DNA of 64,000 nt from Bradyrhizobium guangdongense (GCF_004114975.1 NZ_CP030051.1:6014001-6078000); one strand, 5' to 3'. Positions 45,432-54,420 are shown, numbered from the stretch's first letter. Notes: generated by a model not told the origin, from the sequence alone. Program-made: numbers and translations.

Positions 45432-45467
45432 GACTAATCACTGATAAAAGTCAATAATCGTCAGTCA
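45432..45467 (-). promoter_or_regulatory. Candidate TetR operator of the RND operon
   Basis: In an AT-rich stretch upstream of the adaptor gene, AGTCA occurs at 45449-45453 and 45463-45467, and GACT at 45432-45435, so inverted and direct half-sites are mixed. The minus strand also carries TTGACT, similar to a -35 box. This is a plausible repressor site, but the symmetry is weak. Confidence 0.35.
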
Positions 45468-45503
45468 TCAGGAAACCGTGATCGTTAAGGGGTGGTAACC
45501 TCT

Positions 45504-45618
45504 CGTCGTCCCCTTGGCGAAAGCCAAGGCCCTGCGGTCGGTTGATGAAAGAGGACGTCTCCTCGCGTGCCCCAAGAGCAACCGCGAGGCATGGGCTTTG
45601 GCTTTCGTCAGGGCGACG
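45504..45618. repeat. Dispersed repeat, family G
   Basis: It begins CGTCGTCCCCTTGGCGAAAG and ends with CTTTCGTCAGGGCGACG, with GGTTGATGAAAGAGGACGTC in the middle. The layout matches a repeat that I recall as common in Bradyrhizobium, but this copy is diverged. The gap between the adaptor and MFS genes is otherwise unremarkable. Confidence 0.6.
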
Positions 45619-45623
45619 TTGGA

Positions 45624-46952
45624 TTACCTCCCCCTTTCGGCAAACTCATGCTTGCTGTCATGACCGCCGATGAAGGCCAGGATACCGGCGATCAGGGGCA
45701 GCACAGCGAGCACGAGCAGGCCGGTCGAGGTCTGCCCCGTCGCTTCCTTGACCCAGCCGATCAGGTAGGGGCCGCCGAAGCCCGCGAGATTGCCGATCGA
45801 GTTGATCAGAGCGATCGCGCCGGCCGCGGCCGTGCCTGACAGCCAGGCGGTCGGCAGCGTCCAGAACACGCCGAAGCAGCAGAATATGCCGATCGCGGCA
45901 ACCGTCAGGGCCACCATCGTCATGGTGGGATCGGTGAGGTAGCTGGAGATGGCAAGCGCCAGGGCCGTCAGCAGCAGCGGCGCGCCGACATGCATCACGC
46001 GCTCGCGCGTCGTGTCGGAGTGCCGCGCCCACAGGATCATCGCGATGGTGCCGAACAGAAACGGGATCGCAGTGACGAAGCCGGTCTGGGCGTTGGTGAG
46101 GCCGAACGCCTTGACGATCTGCGGCAGCCAGAACTGCATGCCATAGAGCGCGCCGACGAAGCCGAAATAGATCAGGCTGAGTGCGATTACCTTCGGCGAG
46201 GACAGGGCTTCACCGAGCGAGAAATGCTTCACAGCTTGCTTGGCGGCGATCTCCGAATCGAGCTTGGCCTTGAGCCAGGCCTTCTGCTCGGCCGAGAGCC
46301 AGTCCGCCTTCTCCGGCTTGTCGGTGAGATAGAACCAGGTGACGATGCCGAGCAGCACCGAGGGGACGCCCTCGAGGATGAACAGCCACTGCCAGCCCTT
46401 CAGACCCATGGCGCCGTCGAGCCCGAGCAGGAGGCCCGAGATCGGCGCGCCGATCACGGTCGAGACCGGCACGGCGATGGCGAAGGCCGCGAGGAAGCGG
46501 GCGCGATATTCGGCCGGGTACCAATAAGTGAGATAGAGGATGATGCCGGGGAAGAAGCCGGCCTCGGCGACGCCGAGCAGGAAGCGCAGCACGTAAAAGC
46601 TCGTGACACCGCTGGTGAGCGCCATCAGCGCCGAGATGATGCCCCAGGTCACCATGATGCGGGCGATCCAGCGGCTGGCGCCGAACTTCTCCAACGCCAG
46701 GTTGCTCGGCACCTCGAAGATGAAATAGCCGATGAAGAAGATGCCGGCGCCCCAGGAGAAGATCAGCGGCGTGAACTTCAGCTCGGCGTTCATGGTCAGC
46801 GCGGCGAAGCCGAGATTGACGCGGTCCAGATAAGAGAAGAAGTAGGCCAGCACCAGGAACGGGATCAGGCGCCAGGAGATGGCGCGGATGGTCGAGGTCT
46901 CGACGGCGCTTTTCGTACCGGCCGAACCGGTATAGGTCGTGGTCTGGCTCAT
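45624..46952 (-). CDS. MFS transporter, ACS family
   Basis: The start is the ATG complementary to 46950-46952 (MSQTTTYTGSAGTKSAVETS), preceded by GGGGGAAG; an in-frame ATG 33 bp upstream lacks such a site. The 442-residue protein has the twelve-helix MFS pattern with FFSYLDRVNLGFAALTMNAEL and RFLLGVAEAGFFPGIILYLT, which is characteristic of the anion:cation symporter family of organic-acid importers (phthalate, tartrate, 4-hydroxyphenylacetate). There is no linked catabolic gene, so the substrate is open. It is divergent from the DUF2809 gene. Confidence 0.9.
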   Translation of the reverse strand: MSQTTTYTGSAGTKSAVETSTIRAISWRLIPFLVLAYFFSYLDRVNLGFAALTMNAELKFTPLIFSWGAGIFFIGYFIFEVPSNLALEKFGASRWIARIMVTWGIISALMALTSGVTSFYVLRFLLGVAEAGFFPGIILYLTYWYPAEYRARFLAAFAIAVPVSTVIGAPISGLLLGLDGAMGLKGWQWLFILEGVPSVLLGIVTWFYLTDKPEKADWLSAEQKAWLKAKLDSEIAAKQAVKHFSLGEALSSPKVIALSLIYFGFVGALYGMQFWLPQIVKAFGLTNAQTGFVTAIPFLFGTIAMILWARHSDTTRERVMHVGAPLLLTALALAISSYLTDPTMTMVALTVAAIGIFCCFGVFWTLPTAWLSGTAAAGAIALINSIGNLAGFGGPYLIGWVKEATGQTSTGLLVLAVLPLIAGILAFIGGHDSKHEFAERGR

Positions 46953-47018
46953 GGCTTCCCCCGGGTTGTTGCTTTTGTGGGCCAACTGGCGGTTTTGAGC
47001 ATCGCGGGCAAAGAGTCA

Positions 47019-47474
47019 ATGGAAGCCATGCAGATCGCGCAGCCGGTCAACACCATTGCGCCGCGACGGAGGATGCTGATCCGCGCTGGACTGGCGCTGC
47101 TCGTGATCGCCTGCGGGCTGGGCTTGCGCTGGTACGGCTTTCCGCTCGGCCTCCCCGCTCTCGTGGTGAAGTATGGCGGCTCGCTGCTCTGGGCCACGAT
47201 GGTGTTTCTGCTGGTCGGAGTGTTGCTGCCGCGGCTGACGCGGAGGCAGATCGCGGCCATCGCGATCATGATCGCAGTTTTGGTCGAGTTGTCCCGGCTG
47301 GTGCATACTCCATGGCTAGACGCGTTCCGGCTCACCACGGCCGGCGCGTTGCTGCTCGGGCGCATCTTCTCGCTGTGGAATCTGGTGGCGTATGCGGTCG
47401 GAATTGCGTTCGGCGTTTGGCTCGATCGGATTGCCGCGATGCGCGGTCTCCTAGGGTGGGCAAAGGCGCGCTAG
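47019..47474 (+). CDS. DUF2809 membrane protein
   Basis: The 151-residue protein has an N-terminal soluble tail and four hydrophobic segments. RAGLALLVIACGLGLRWYGF, LPALVVKYGGSLLWATMVF, VELSRLVHTPWLDAFRLTTA and LLGRIFSLWNLVAYAVGI match the DUF2809 family of small inner-membrane proteins. The last codons GWAKAR and the stop lie inside a dispersed repeat (family E), so the natural C-terminus may have been replaced. An in-frame ATG at 47028 is an alternative start. The function is unknown. Confidence 0.8.
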   Translation: MEAMQIAQPVNTIAPRRRMLIRAGLALLVIACGLGLRWYGFPLGLPALVVKYGGSLLWATMVFLLVGVLLPRLTRRQIAAIAIMIAVLVELSRLVHTPWLDAFRLTTAGALLLGRIFSLWNLVAYAVGIAFGVWLDRIAAMRGLLGWAKAR

Positions 47475-47543
47475 CGCCGTGCCCACGATGTGTCGCCAAT
47501 CACGACAGGTGGTGGGCACGCTTCGCTTTGTCCACCCTACGAG
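47453..47543. repeat. Dispersed palindromic repeat, family E copy 1
   Basis: The ends are TAGGGTGGGCAAAGGCGCGC and CTTCGCTTTGTCCACCCTACG, an inverted pair. The middle has GTGCCCAC and GGTGGGCACG. The left end overlaps the 3' end of the DUF2809 gene. A second copy lies at 60738. Confidence 0.8.
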
Positions 47544-47563
47544 ACAGCCGTTGCGGCGAACAC

Positions 47564-48724
47564 TCACTCCGCCAATTGAAACCGCTCGAACCGATCGAGC
47601 TCATCCTCGATCTTCTGCTTGAGCTCCTTCCGCCCTGCCGTCTTCTTCCCCCGCCCGATCCAGGTCCATTTCTGCATCAAGAGCTTCCTGGCCTTCCGGT
47701 CTGTCTTGAGGTCCAGCGCGGCGACGATCTCGTCGCCGACGAGCACGGGCAACGCGAAATAGCCGAGCTTGCGCTTGTGCTTCGGCACGTAGGCCTCGAA
47801 CAGATGGTTGTAGCCGAAGATGAGATTGGTACGCTTGCGCTGGATGATCAGCGGATCGAACGGCGAGAGGATGTGGACGAGTTCGGGCGGGACTTCGGCA
47901 GGCTCGAGCGTCTCAGGCGCGGCCCAATGCTCCTGCTTGCCGGCGCCCTCGATCGCGACGGGAACGAGCTCGCCGCGGCGGACGCGCGCGGCGATCAGGG
48001 CGCCGACCGCCTTCTTGCTCGGGGCATCGAGATGACAGACCGAATCCAGGCTCACCACGCCCTGCGAGCGTAGAGCGCGGTCGAGCAGATAGGCCGTGGT
48101 CTCCGTGGGCGAGGCCGGCTTCGGCAGCTTGTCCCAGCCGAAGTGCCTGATCATCAGATCATAAGTCTTGAGCATGCCCTGGCGCGCGCTGATGGTCGCG
48201 ACGCCGGTGTAGAAGGCAAGCTGAAGCGCGCGCTTCGAGGGCTTGCGGCTCTGCCACAGATGCTCTTTCTCGGTGAGCACATCGTCTTCGATATCCCGGA
48301 TCGTCAGCGGGCCGGCCCGCAACAGCCGCATCACTTTGCGCATGTCGGCCGGGGTCACCGAGGCGTACCATTTGTGTCCCTCGCGCTTGTGCTCCCGCAT
48401 TGCCGGGAGAAAAAAGCGAAAATCGTTCGCCGGCACGTAAGACAGCGCATGCGTCCAGTACTCGAACACGCTTTTGTCGACGCTCTGGGCGTGGCGCAGA
48501 TCGGCACGGCGATAGGACGGAATACGGCTGAAGAGGATGTGATGATGGCAGCGCTCGATGACGTTGATGGTGTCGATCTGCACATAGCCGAGATGAGCGG
48601 TCGCCTCCGCCACAGCCTGTGCGCCCTCCCCGAACGGCGCGCGCGTGTCGAGCCGCTGGGCGCGCAGCCAGATCTGCCGGGCCTGTTTCGTGGGGAGTGG
48701 AAGGGGTTTGGGCGCGCGGGACAT
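47564..48724 (-). CDS. YcaQ/AlkX-type DNA glycosylase (winged-helix protein)
   Basis: The start is the ATG complementary to 48722-48724 (MSRAPKPLPLPTKQARQIWL), giving 386 residues. The protein matches the HTH_42 family of E. coli YcaQ (AlkX), which unhooks interstrand DNA crosslinks. The catalytic QxD triad is present as Q49-I-D51 in GYVQIDTINVIERCHHHILF, with the histidine run after it. The remainder has three winged-helix units and the C-terminal YLLDRALRSQGVVSLDSVCH segment. It probably acts in the cytoplasm on alkylated or crosslinked bases and stands alone. A DNA-repair role is inferred from the family. Confidence 0.85.
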   Translation of the reverse strand: MSRAPKPLPLPTKQARQIWLRAQRLDTRAPFGEGAQAVAEATAHLGYVQIDTINVIERCHHHILFSRIPSYRRADLRHAQSVDKSVFEYWTHALSYVPANDFRFFLPAMREHKREGHKWYASVTPADMRKVMRLLRAGPLTIRDIEDDVLTEKEHLWQSRKPSKRALQLAFYTGVATISARQGMLKTYDLMIRHFGWDKLPKPASPTETTAYLLDRALRSQGVVSLDSVCHLDAPSKKAVGALIAARVRRGELVPVAIEGAGKQEHWAAPETLEPAEVPPELVHILSPFDPLIIQRKRTNLIFGYNHLFEAYVPKHKRKLGYFALPVLVGDEIVAALDLKTDRKARKLLMQKWTWIGRGKKTAGRKELKQKIEDELDRFERFQLAE

Positions 48725-48816
48725 TGCGGAAGGCAATGTAGCGGGATTCGCGCCAGGAGAAAGAAAAAGCCGCGCTGCCAACTGCTGACAGCGCGGCTGG
48801 ACGGTGCGGCCGAGGC

Positions 48817-49065
48817 CTACTTCATCGACATGGCCTTCTGCGCTTTCATATAGTGCATGCAGCCGCTCTTCATTTTGCCCATGCTCATGTCCGTGTTGGC
48901 CATGGCCATTTCCTTGTTCGCCGCCATCTTGGCGGGCGTGTCGGCGGGGCCCGTCATGGCGGCCGTCGACTTCATCAGATTATCGCTGGTGCACGCCATC
49001 ATCGCGGCGGAGGCGGGCGAAAAGGCGAACGCGACAAAGGCTGCGGCGGTGAGCAAAGTCTTCAT
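48817..49065 (-). CDS. Small secreted methionine-rich protein
   Basis: The 82-residue protein starts at the ATG complementary to 49063-49065, preceded by AAGGAG 8 bp upstream. A signal peptide (MKTLLTAAAFVAFAFSPASA) leaves about 62 mature residues, of which 14 are methionine and 2 are cysteine. The pattern (KMAANKEMAMANTDMSMGKM, then GCMHYMKAQKAMSM) could bind copper or silver in the periplasm, as other Met-rich periplasmic peptides do. There is no metal-efflux gene beside it. The function is unproven. Confidence 0.7.
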   Translation of the reverse strand: MKTLLTAAAFVAFAFSPASAAMMACTSDNLMKSTAAMTGPADTPAKMAANKEMAMANTDMSMGKMKSGCMHYMKAQKAMSMK

Positions 49066-49316
49066 CGAGAAGTCTCCTTAAGTAAAAACGAAACCGGCGT
49101 CATGCCGGCATTCGCAATTACGTATTGTCCGCCAACAACGTTTCGCGGAGAAGACATTTTTTTTGCGGCCGGCGCCATAATGGGACCGGCCGGCCACTTG
49201 ACCGGCCGACAAAACAGTTTCCGCCTGAACCTCCGCCCGGGTATTTGGATGGACACGACGATGCCAGCGACGCAGAGTCCGGCAAACCATGCAGGCTCGA
49301 TTCGAAGGCACATCAT

Positions 49317-49784
49317 TTGAGTAGCAAGAAGGCCGGAACGGCGTGGCGGCATGCCAATATCGGCCGCCTGCTCAACAACGCGGTGCGGCGCTTCGAGGCG
49401 CGCGTGCTCGAGCTGATGAGCGACAGGGGACATGACGAAACCCGCATCGCGCATGTCAGCCTGACCCGCAATCTCGATGTAGAGGGGACACGGCTGACGG
49501 AGCTCGCCCGCCGGGCCTCGATGAGCAAGCAGGCGATGGGCGAGCTGGTCGACCAATGCGCGGACCTCGGCCTCGTGGACCGCATTGCCGATCCCACCGA
49601 CAAACGCGCGCGCATCGTCATGTTCACCCCCGCCGGACTTGAATGGCTGGATGCGTTCCGGGAAGCGGTCGACATCGCCGAACAGGAGATGCGCAGTGAA
49701 CTCGGCAAGACAGCCATGGATGCGATCCTGAAGGGCCTCTCAGTCTACGGCGCGAAGTTCGACACCCTCGACGATATGGATTAG
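49317..49784 (+). CDS. MarR-family regulator of the aromatic cluster
   Basis: The frame starts best at TTG 49317 (MSSKKAGTAWRHANIGRLLN), because GAAGG lies 8 bp upstream and no ATG is available nearby; this gives 155 residues. The MarR fold fills the protein, with the winged-helix at about 45-105 (LDVEGTRLTELARRASMSKQ, then AMGELVDQCADLGLVDRIAD and KRARIVMFTPAGLEWLD). It lies 67 bp upstream of the hydroxylase gene in the same direction and faces a palindromic operator over that promoter. It is a likely repressor that responds to an aromatic acid. Confidence 0.88.
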   Translation: MSSKKAGTAWRHANIGRLLNNAVRRFEARVLELMSDRGHDETRIAHVSLTRNLDVEGTRLTELARRASMSKQAMGELVDQCADLGLVDRIADPTDKRARIVMFTPAGLEWLDAFREAVDIAEQEMRSELGKTAMDAILKGLSVYGAKFDTLDDMD

Positions 49785-49793
49785 TCAGGTAAC

Positions 49794-49822
49794 TTGACGA
49801 AGTCGTCAGGCTCCCTTACCAT
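49794..49822 (+). promoter_or_regulatory. Promoter and MarR operator of the aromatic cluster
   Basis: The -35 box TTGACG (49794-49799) and -10 box TACCAT (49817-49822) are spaced 17 bp. A perfect palindrome TGACGA-AG-TCGTCA (49795-49808) overlaps the -35 box, the classical place for repression by a MarR dimer. Transcription would start near 49829, which places the ATG at 49831 at the very end of the message and favours the TTG start at 49852. Confidence 0.6.
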
Positions 49823-49851
49823 GCAAAATAATGCTGGTAGGGAGAAGCGTC

Positions 49852-51552
49852 TTGGGAAACGCCTTGGAGACACGTCTGACGGCCTCAGTGCTCATCGTGG
49901 GCGGGGGTCCCTGCGGGTTGATGCTGGCCAATGAGCTCGGCCGGCGCGGCGTATCCGCGATCCTGGTCGACGAAAAGCCCGGCACCGCCTTCAATCCGCA
50001 AGCCAATGCGACCCAGGCGCGCTCGATGGAGCACTATCGTCGGCTGGGCTTTGCCGACGAGATCAGGCGCGAAGGCCTGCCCGCGGATTATCCGACCGAC
50101 GTCGCGTATTTCACTCGCTACACCGGCCACGAGCTCGCGCGCTTTTCTTTGCCGTCATCATCACGCGCGGGCGAGCTGATCAAGGGCCTGTCGGGCTCCT
50201 GGAGTGCGGCGGAATTGCCGCATCGGGTCTCGCAAAAATATGTCGAGGCCGTGCTGCGCCGCCATGCCGAGGCCCTCCCCGGCATTCAGCTCAACTATGG
50301 CCACCGGCTGATGGGCTACGTCGAGAGCGACGAGGGCATCGTCGGCGAGATCGAGCGCCTTGATGATGGCAGCCGCTTTAAGGTGCAGGCCGACTTCCTT
50401 GTCGGGGCCGACGGGCCGCGCTCGACAGTTCGGCAATCGCTCGGCATCGTCTATGGAGGCGAGACCGGGACGCAGCGCGATTTCATGGGCGGCCGCATGC
50501 TGGCCGTCTATCTCCGTTCGCCGGACTTCTATGCCAGCGTCCCGCACGCCAAAGCCTGGATGTACAATTGCTTCAACGGCGACCGCCGCGCCTTCATGGC
50601 CTCGGTGAACGGACGCGACGAGTTCGCGTTTCACACCCAGCTACGGCCGGGCGAAGACGAGAATGCGATTACGACCAACGAGGCCAAGGCCGCATTCCAG
50701 CGCGCTTGCGGCGCGCCGATCGAATGCGAAGTGCTGTCCTTCCTGACCTGGACCGCGGGTCACGCCCTGGTTGCAAACGCGATGCAGCGCGGCAGGGTCT
50801 TCCTCGGCGGCGACGCCGCACACCTGTTCACGCCGACCGGTGGACTCGGCTACAACACGGCGATCGAGGATGCGGTCAATCTCGGCTGGAAGCTCGCCAG
50901 CGTCGTCAAGGGCCTGAGCCCGCCAACGCTGCTGGACAGCTACGAAATCGAACGGCGTCCGGTGGCGCTCCGCAACACCGACTATGCGCGGCGCTTTGCC
51001 GATTCCCTCGGCCTGTTCGCACCAGCGCATGACATCGAGCTCGACACGGACGAAGGCCGCGAGGCCCGTCGGATTGCGGGCGCCTATCTCGAGCAGCACG
51101 CCCGCGCCGAATTCAACATTCCCGGGGTTACCTTCGGTGGTCGCTACGACGGCTCGCCGATCATCATCTCCGACGGCAGCGCACCGCCGCCGGACGCCGC
51201 AAACGTCTACGTTCCGAGCGCCTGCCCGGGCGGCCGTGCGCCACACGCCTGGCTCGAGGATGGCGTGTCCTTGTACGACTTGTTCGGATTCGAGTGGACG
51301 CTGCTCCAGTTCGGCGAGGCAGTGTCGACCAGACTGGCGGTTTCGGACGCCGTCCGCACGCTCGGGATCGATGTGAAGCTCGTGACGCTGCCTGAAGCCT
51401 TGCACGATCTCTACGAGGCTGACCTCGCCTTGATCCGTCCCGACCAGATCGTGGCCTGGCGCGGTGCCGCGGCCCAGGCCGGAACGATCGAGCGCATCCT
51501 TGCGTGCGCACTCGGCCACGACGCGGCCAATTCCGCGCGGCTGGCGAGCTGA
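49852..51552 (+). CDS. FAD-dependent aromatic monooxygenase
   Basis: The protein is a class A flavoprotein hydroxylase (phenol hydroxylase / MhpA type), about 566 residues. It has VLIVGGGPCGLMLANELGRR (FAD/NAD fold), a LVGADGPRSTVRQ motif (DG) and RVFLGGDAAHLFTPTGGLGY (GD). It would insert an oxygen atom into an aromatic ring using NAD(P)H. I prefer TTG 49852 because GGGAG lies 7 bp upstream and the predicted transcript starts at about 49829; an ATG at 49831 is the alternative. It is the first gene of a four-gene cluster under the MarR operator. Confidence 0.88.
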   Translation: MGNALETRLTASVLIVGGGPCGLMLANELGRRGVSAILVDEKPGTAFNPQANATQARSMEHYRRLGFADEIRREGLPADYPTDVAYFTRYTGHELARFSLPSSSRAGELIKGLSGSWSAAELPHRVSQKYVEAVLRRHAEALPGIQLNYGHRLMGYVESDEGIVGEIERLDDGSRFKVQADFLVGADGPRSTVRQSLGIVYGGETGTQRDFMGGRMLAVYLRSPDFYASVPHAKAWMYNCFNGDRRAFMASVNGRDEFAFHTQLRPGEDENAITTNEAKAAFQRACGAPIECEVLSFLTWTAGHALVANAMQRGRVFLGGDAAHLFTPTGGLGYNTAIEDAVNLGWKLASVVKGLSPPTLLDSYEIERRPVALRNTDYARRFADSLGLFAPAHDIELDTDEGREARRIAGAYLEQHARAEFNIPGVTFGGRYDGSPIIISDGSAPPPDAANVYVPSACPGGRAPHAWLEDGVSLYDLFGFEWTLLQFGEAVSTRLAVSDAVRTLGIDVKLVTLPEALHDLYEADLALIRPDQIVAWRGAAAQAGTIERILACALGHDAANSARLAS

Positions 51553-51623
51553 TCAAAGGCGGCCGCATTCAATCTGCGGTCGCACACAATAACAAAACGA
51601 CAATGACACCGGAGGAGGACAAC

Positions 51624-52943
51624 ATGACGATAGGAGCGTTCGAAGATGGCGGCGACCATGCCGCCGTCTGCGCCGGACAGACAGCGAGCAGCCGCCGGCG
51701 CGTCCTGATCGCCGGCACCATCGGCACCGCGATCGAATGGTACGACTTCTTCATCTACGGCCTGATCGCGCCGCTGCTGTTCGACCAGTTGTTCTTTCCA
51801 AAGTTCGACCAGCTCGCGGCGAGCATTGCCGTGTTCGCAACTTTTGCCGTTGGATTTCTGGCACGCCCGCTCGGCGGACTCGTGTTCGGCCATTTCGGCG
51901 ACCGTCTCGGCCGAAAATCCGTCCTGCTGTGCACATTGCTGATGATGGGACTTGCGACCATGTCGATCGGGCTATTGCCGACCTACGCCAATGCGGGCGT
52001 TGCAGCGACCATTGCGCTCGTCGCGTTGCGCTTTCTCCAAGGCTTTGCGCTCGGCGGCGAGTCCACCGCGGCGATCTTGATGGCAATCGAGACGGCGCCG
52101 GGCCATCGGCGCGGCTTCTCAGCCGCAGTGATCCAGGCCGCAGGCCCCGTTGGCGTCGTGCTCGCCTCGTTCGCCGCACTTGCGATCTCGCGGTTGCCGG
52201 AGGCGGATCTGCTGTCATGGGGCTGGCGCGTTCCATTCCTGATCAGCGCGGTGCTCGTCGCGCTCGGCGTCTACATGCGCCTGCGGATCGAGGAGAGCGC
52301 GACGTTCCGCGAGGCGGTAGAGTCCGAGGCCGTGCCGGCCGTCGAGGCGATCAGGGGTCACTGGCGACCCATCCTCATCGTGTTCTTCGCCGAGATGGCG
52401 CAGACGTCGTATTTCTACCTGACGGCCATCTTCACCATCTCGTTCGCGACACGTCAGCTCGGCGTCCAGAAGGACGTGATCACGCAGGCCGTGCTGTTCG
52501 CGAATCTCGTCGGCCTCGTGACCATGCCGCTGATCGGAGCGTGGTCCGACCGGATCGGACGCAAGCGCCTGTTCCTGACGGGCGTCGTGCTGGCGGCCGT
52601 CTCGATGTTCGCATTCTACGGTCTGGTCGCAAGCCGCGACACGGTGCTGATCACGAGCGCAGTAGTCCTGGCCGCGGGCATCATTCATCCGCTGATGTTC
52701 AGCACCGAAGGGAGCTATTTCCCGGAGCTGTTTCCGACCCGCATCCGCTTCACCGGCGTCTCGATCGGAAAGCAGCTTGGGACTGTGCTCGGCGGGGGCA
52801 TAGCGCCACTGGTCGCCACCAGCCTGTTCGCGCAGACGGGCACCACTTACGCCATCACGGGCTACTACGTCGCGCTCGCACTCGCCGCAATGATTGCACT
52901 CGGCTTTGCCCACGAAACCAGCAAATCGCGGCTGCTCGGTTGA
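51624..52943 (+). CDS. MFS transporter, MHS family (aromatic/organic acid importer)
   Basis: The start is ATG 51624, preceded by a strong GGAGGAGG; the 439-residue protein is twelve-helix MFS. The GTIGTAIEWYDFFIYGLIAP segment and LRFLQGFALGGESTAAILMA are hallmarks of the metabolite:proton symporter (MHS) family, whose members import shikimate, proline-betaine and aromatic acids. In this cluster it is the likely importer of the substrate for the ThDP-dependent decarboxylase. It follows the hydroxylase by 71 bp. Confidence 0.9.
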   Translation: MTIGAFEDGGDHAAVCAGQTASSRRRVLIAGTIGTAIEWYDFFIYGLIAPLLFDQLFFPKFDQLAASIAVFATFAVGFLARPLGGLVFGHFGDRLGRKSVLLCTLLMMGLATMSIGLLPTYANAGVAATIALVALRFLQGFALGGESTAAILMAIETAPGHRRGFSAAVIQAAGPVGVVLASFAALAISRLPEADLLSWGWRVPFLISAVLVALGVYMRLRIEESATFREAVESEAVPAVEAIRGHWRPILIVFFAEMAQTSYFYLTAIFTISFATRQLGVQKDVITQAVLFANLVGLVTMPLIGAWSDRIGRKRLFLTGVVLAAVSMFAFYGLVASRDTVLITSAVVLAAGIIHPLMFSTEGSYFPELFPTRIRFTGVSIGKQLGTVLGGGIAPLVATSLFAQTGTTYAITGYYVALALAAMIALGFAHETSKSRLLG

Positions 52944-52971
52944 GCCAGTCCAATACATCAGGGAGATTCTC

Positions 52972-54420
52972 ATGGACGTCAGTCTTCTCGTCAACGGGCA
53001 GGATCAGGCCGCTTCGAGCGGCGAGATGTTCGAGCGACGCAATCCGCTGTCGCAGGAGGTCGCAAGCCGCGCGGCCGCCGCGACGCTGTCGGACGCAGAC
53101 GCCGCGGTGGCTGCCGCTTCGGCCGCGTTTCCCGCATGGTCGGCGCTCGGTCCGAACGCAAGGCGGGCTCTGCTACTGAAGGCAGCCGATGCGCTCGATG
53201 CCAAGCGCGACTCCTTCATCAAGATCATGATGGCCGAGATCGGCACGACCGAGGTCTGGTCAGCCTTCAACGTCAAGCTCGCATCCGGCATGCTGCGCGA
53301 GGCAGCGTCGCTGACGACGCAGATCGCGGGCGAAGTGATCCCATCCGACAAGCCGGGATGCCTCGCAATGTCCGTCCGCCAGCCTGCTGGCGTGTGCCTC
53401 GGCATCGCGCCGTGGAATGCGCCGATCATCCTCGGCGTCCGCGCCTTGGCGACGCCGCTCGCCTGCGGCAACACGGTGGTGCTGAAGGCTTCTGAGATTT
53501 GCCCGGGAACGCACCGACTGGTCGGCCAAGTGTTCAAGGACGCCGGGTTTCCGCCCGGCGTTGTGAACGTGCTGACCAATGCGCCGGCCGACGCGCCGGC
53601 GGTGGTTGAACGTCTCATTGCTAATACCGCCGTGCGGCGGATCAACTTCACCGGCTCGACACGCGTCGGGCGCGTTATCGCTGGACTCGCCGGACGCCAC
53701 CTCAAGCCGGTGCTGCTCGAGCTCGGCGGCAAGGCGCCGCTGGTCGTGCTCGACGATGCCGATCTCGATGCGGCCGTCGCAGCCGTGGCGTTCGGCGCCT
53801 TCATCAACCAGGGCCAGGTCTGTATGTCGACCGAGCGCGTAATCGTCGACGAGGCGGTCGCCTCATCCTTCGTCGAGAAGCTTGCGAAGAAGGCGAGTGC
53901 ACTCCCCGCCGGTGACCCGCGCTCCGGCCCGGTTGTCGTCGGCTCGATGATCGACGAAGCTCCGGCCAAGCATGTCGGTGCGCTGATCGACGACGCCGTC
54001 GGCAAGGGCGCCGTCAAGCTCGCGGGCGGAGAGCGCGCCGGCACAGTCGTTCCAGCAACCGTGCTCGACCGCGTCGTTCCAGGCATGCGCATCTACACCG
54101 AGGAGAGCTTTGGTCCCGTCGTGTCGGTGATCCGCGCGAGCGGCATAGACGACGCCGTGCGGCTCGCCAATGACACCGAATATGGCCTGTCGGCCGCCGT
54201 GTTCGGCCGCGATGTGGCGCGTGCCTTAACGGTGGCGCAGCGGATCGAAAGCGGCATCTGCCACGTGAACGGCCCGACCGTGCATGACGAGGCGCAGATG
54301 CCCTTCGGTGGCGTGAAGGGGTCGGGCTACGGCCGCTTCGGCGGCCAGGCCGGGATCGCCGAGTTCAGCGATCTGCGCTGGATCACCATCGAGACGCAGC
54401 CTCAGCACTATCCGTTCTGA
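52972..54420 (+). CDS. Aryl-aldehyde dehydrogenase
   Basis: The start is ATG 52972 with GGGAG upstream, giving 482 residues. It is an NAD(P)-dependent aldehyde dehydrogenase with the catalytic glutamate in LLELGGKAPLVVLDDAD and the catalytic cysteine in FINQGQVCMSTERVIV. The QVCMSTER form is typical of salicylaldehyde, benzaldehyde and vanillin dehydrogenases. It would oxidise the aldehyde made by the downstream decarboxylase to the aromatic acid. The order importer, dehydrogenase, decarboxylase supports a three-step path. Confidence 0.92.
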   Translation: MDVSLLVNGQDQAASSGEMFERRNPLSQEVASRAAAATLSDADAAVAAASAAFPAWSALGPNARRALLLKAADALDAKRDSFIKIMMAEIGTTEVWSAFNVKLASGMLREAASLTTQIAGEVIPSDKPGCLAMSVRQPAGVCLGIAPWNAPIILGVRALATPLACGNTVVLKASEICPGTHRLVGQVFKDAGFPPGVVNVLTNAPADAPAVVERLIANTAVRRINFTGSTRVGRVIAGLAGRHLKPVLLELGGKAPLVVLDDADLDAAVAAVAFGAFINQGQVCMSTERVIVDEAVASSFVEKLAKKASALPAGDPRSGPVVVGSMIDEAPAKHVGALIDDAVGKGAVKLAGGERAGTVVPATVLDRVVPGMRIYTEESFGPVVSVIRASGIDDAVRLANDTEYGLSAAVFGRDVARALTVAQRIESGICHVNGPTVHDEAQMPFGGVKGSGYGRFGGQAGIAEFSDLRWITIETQPQHYPF

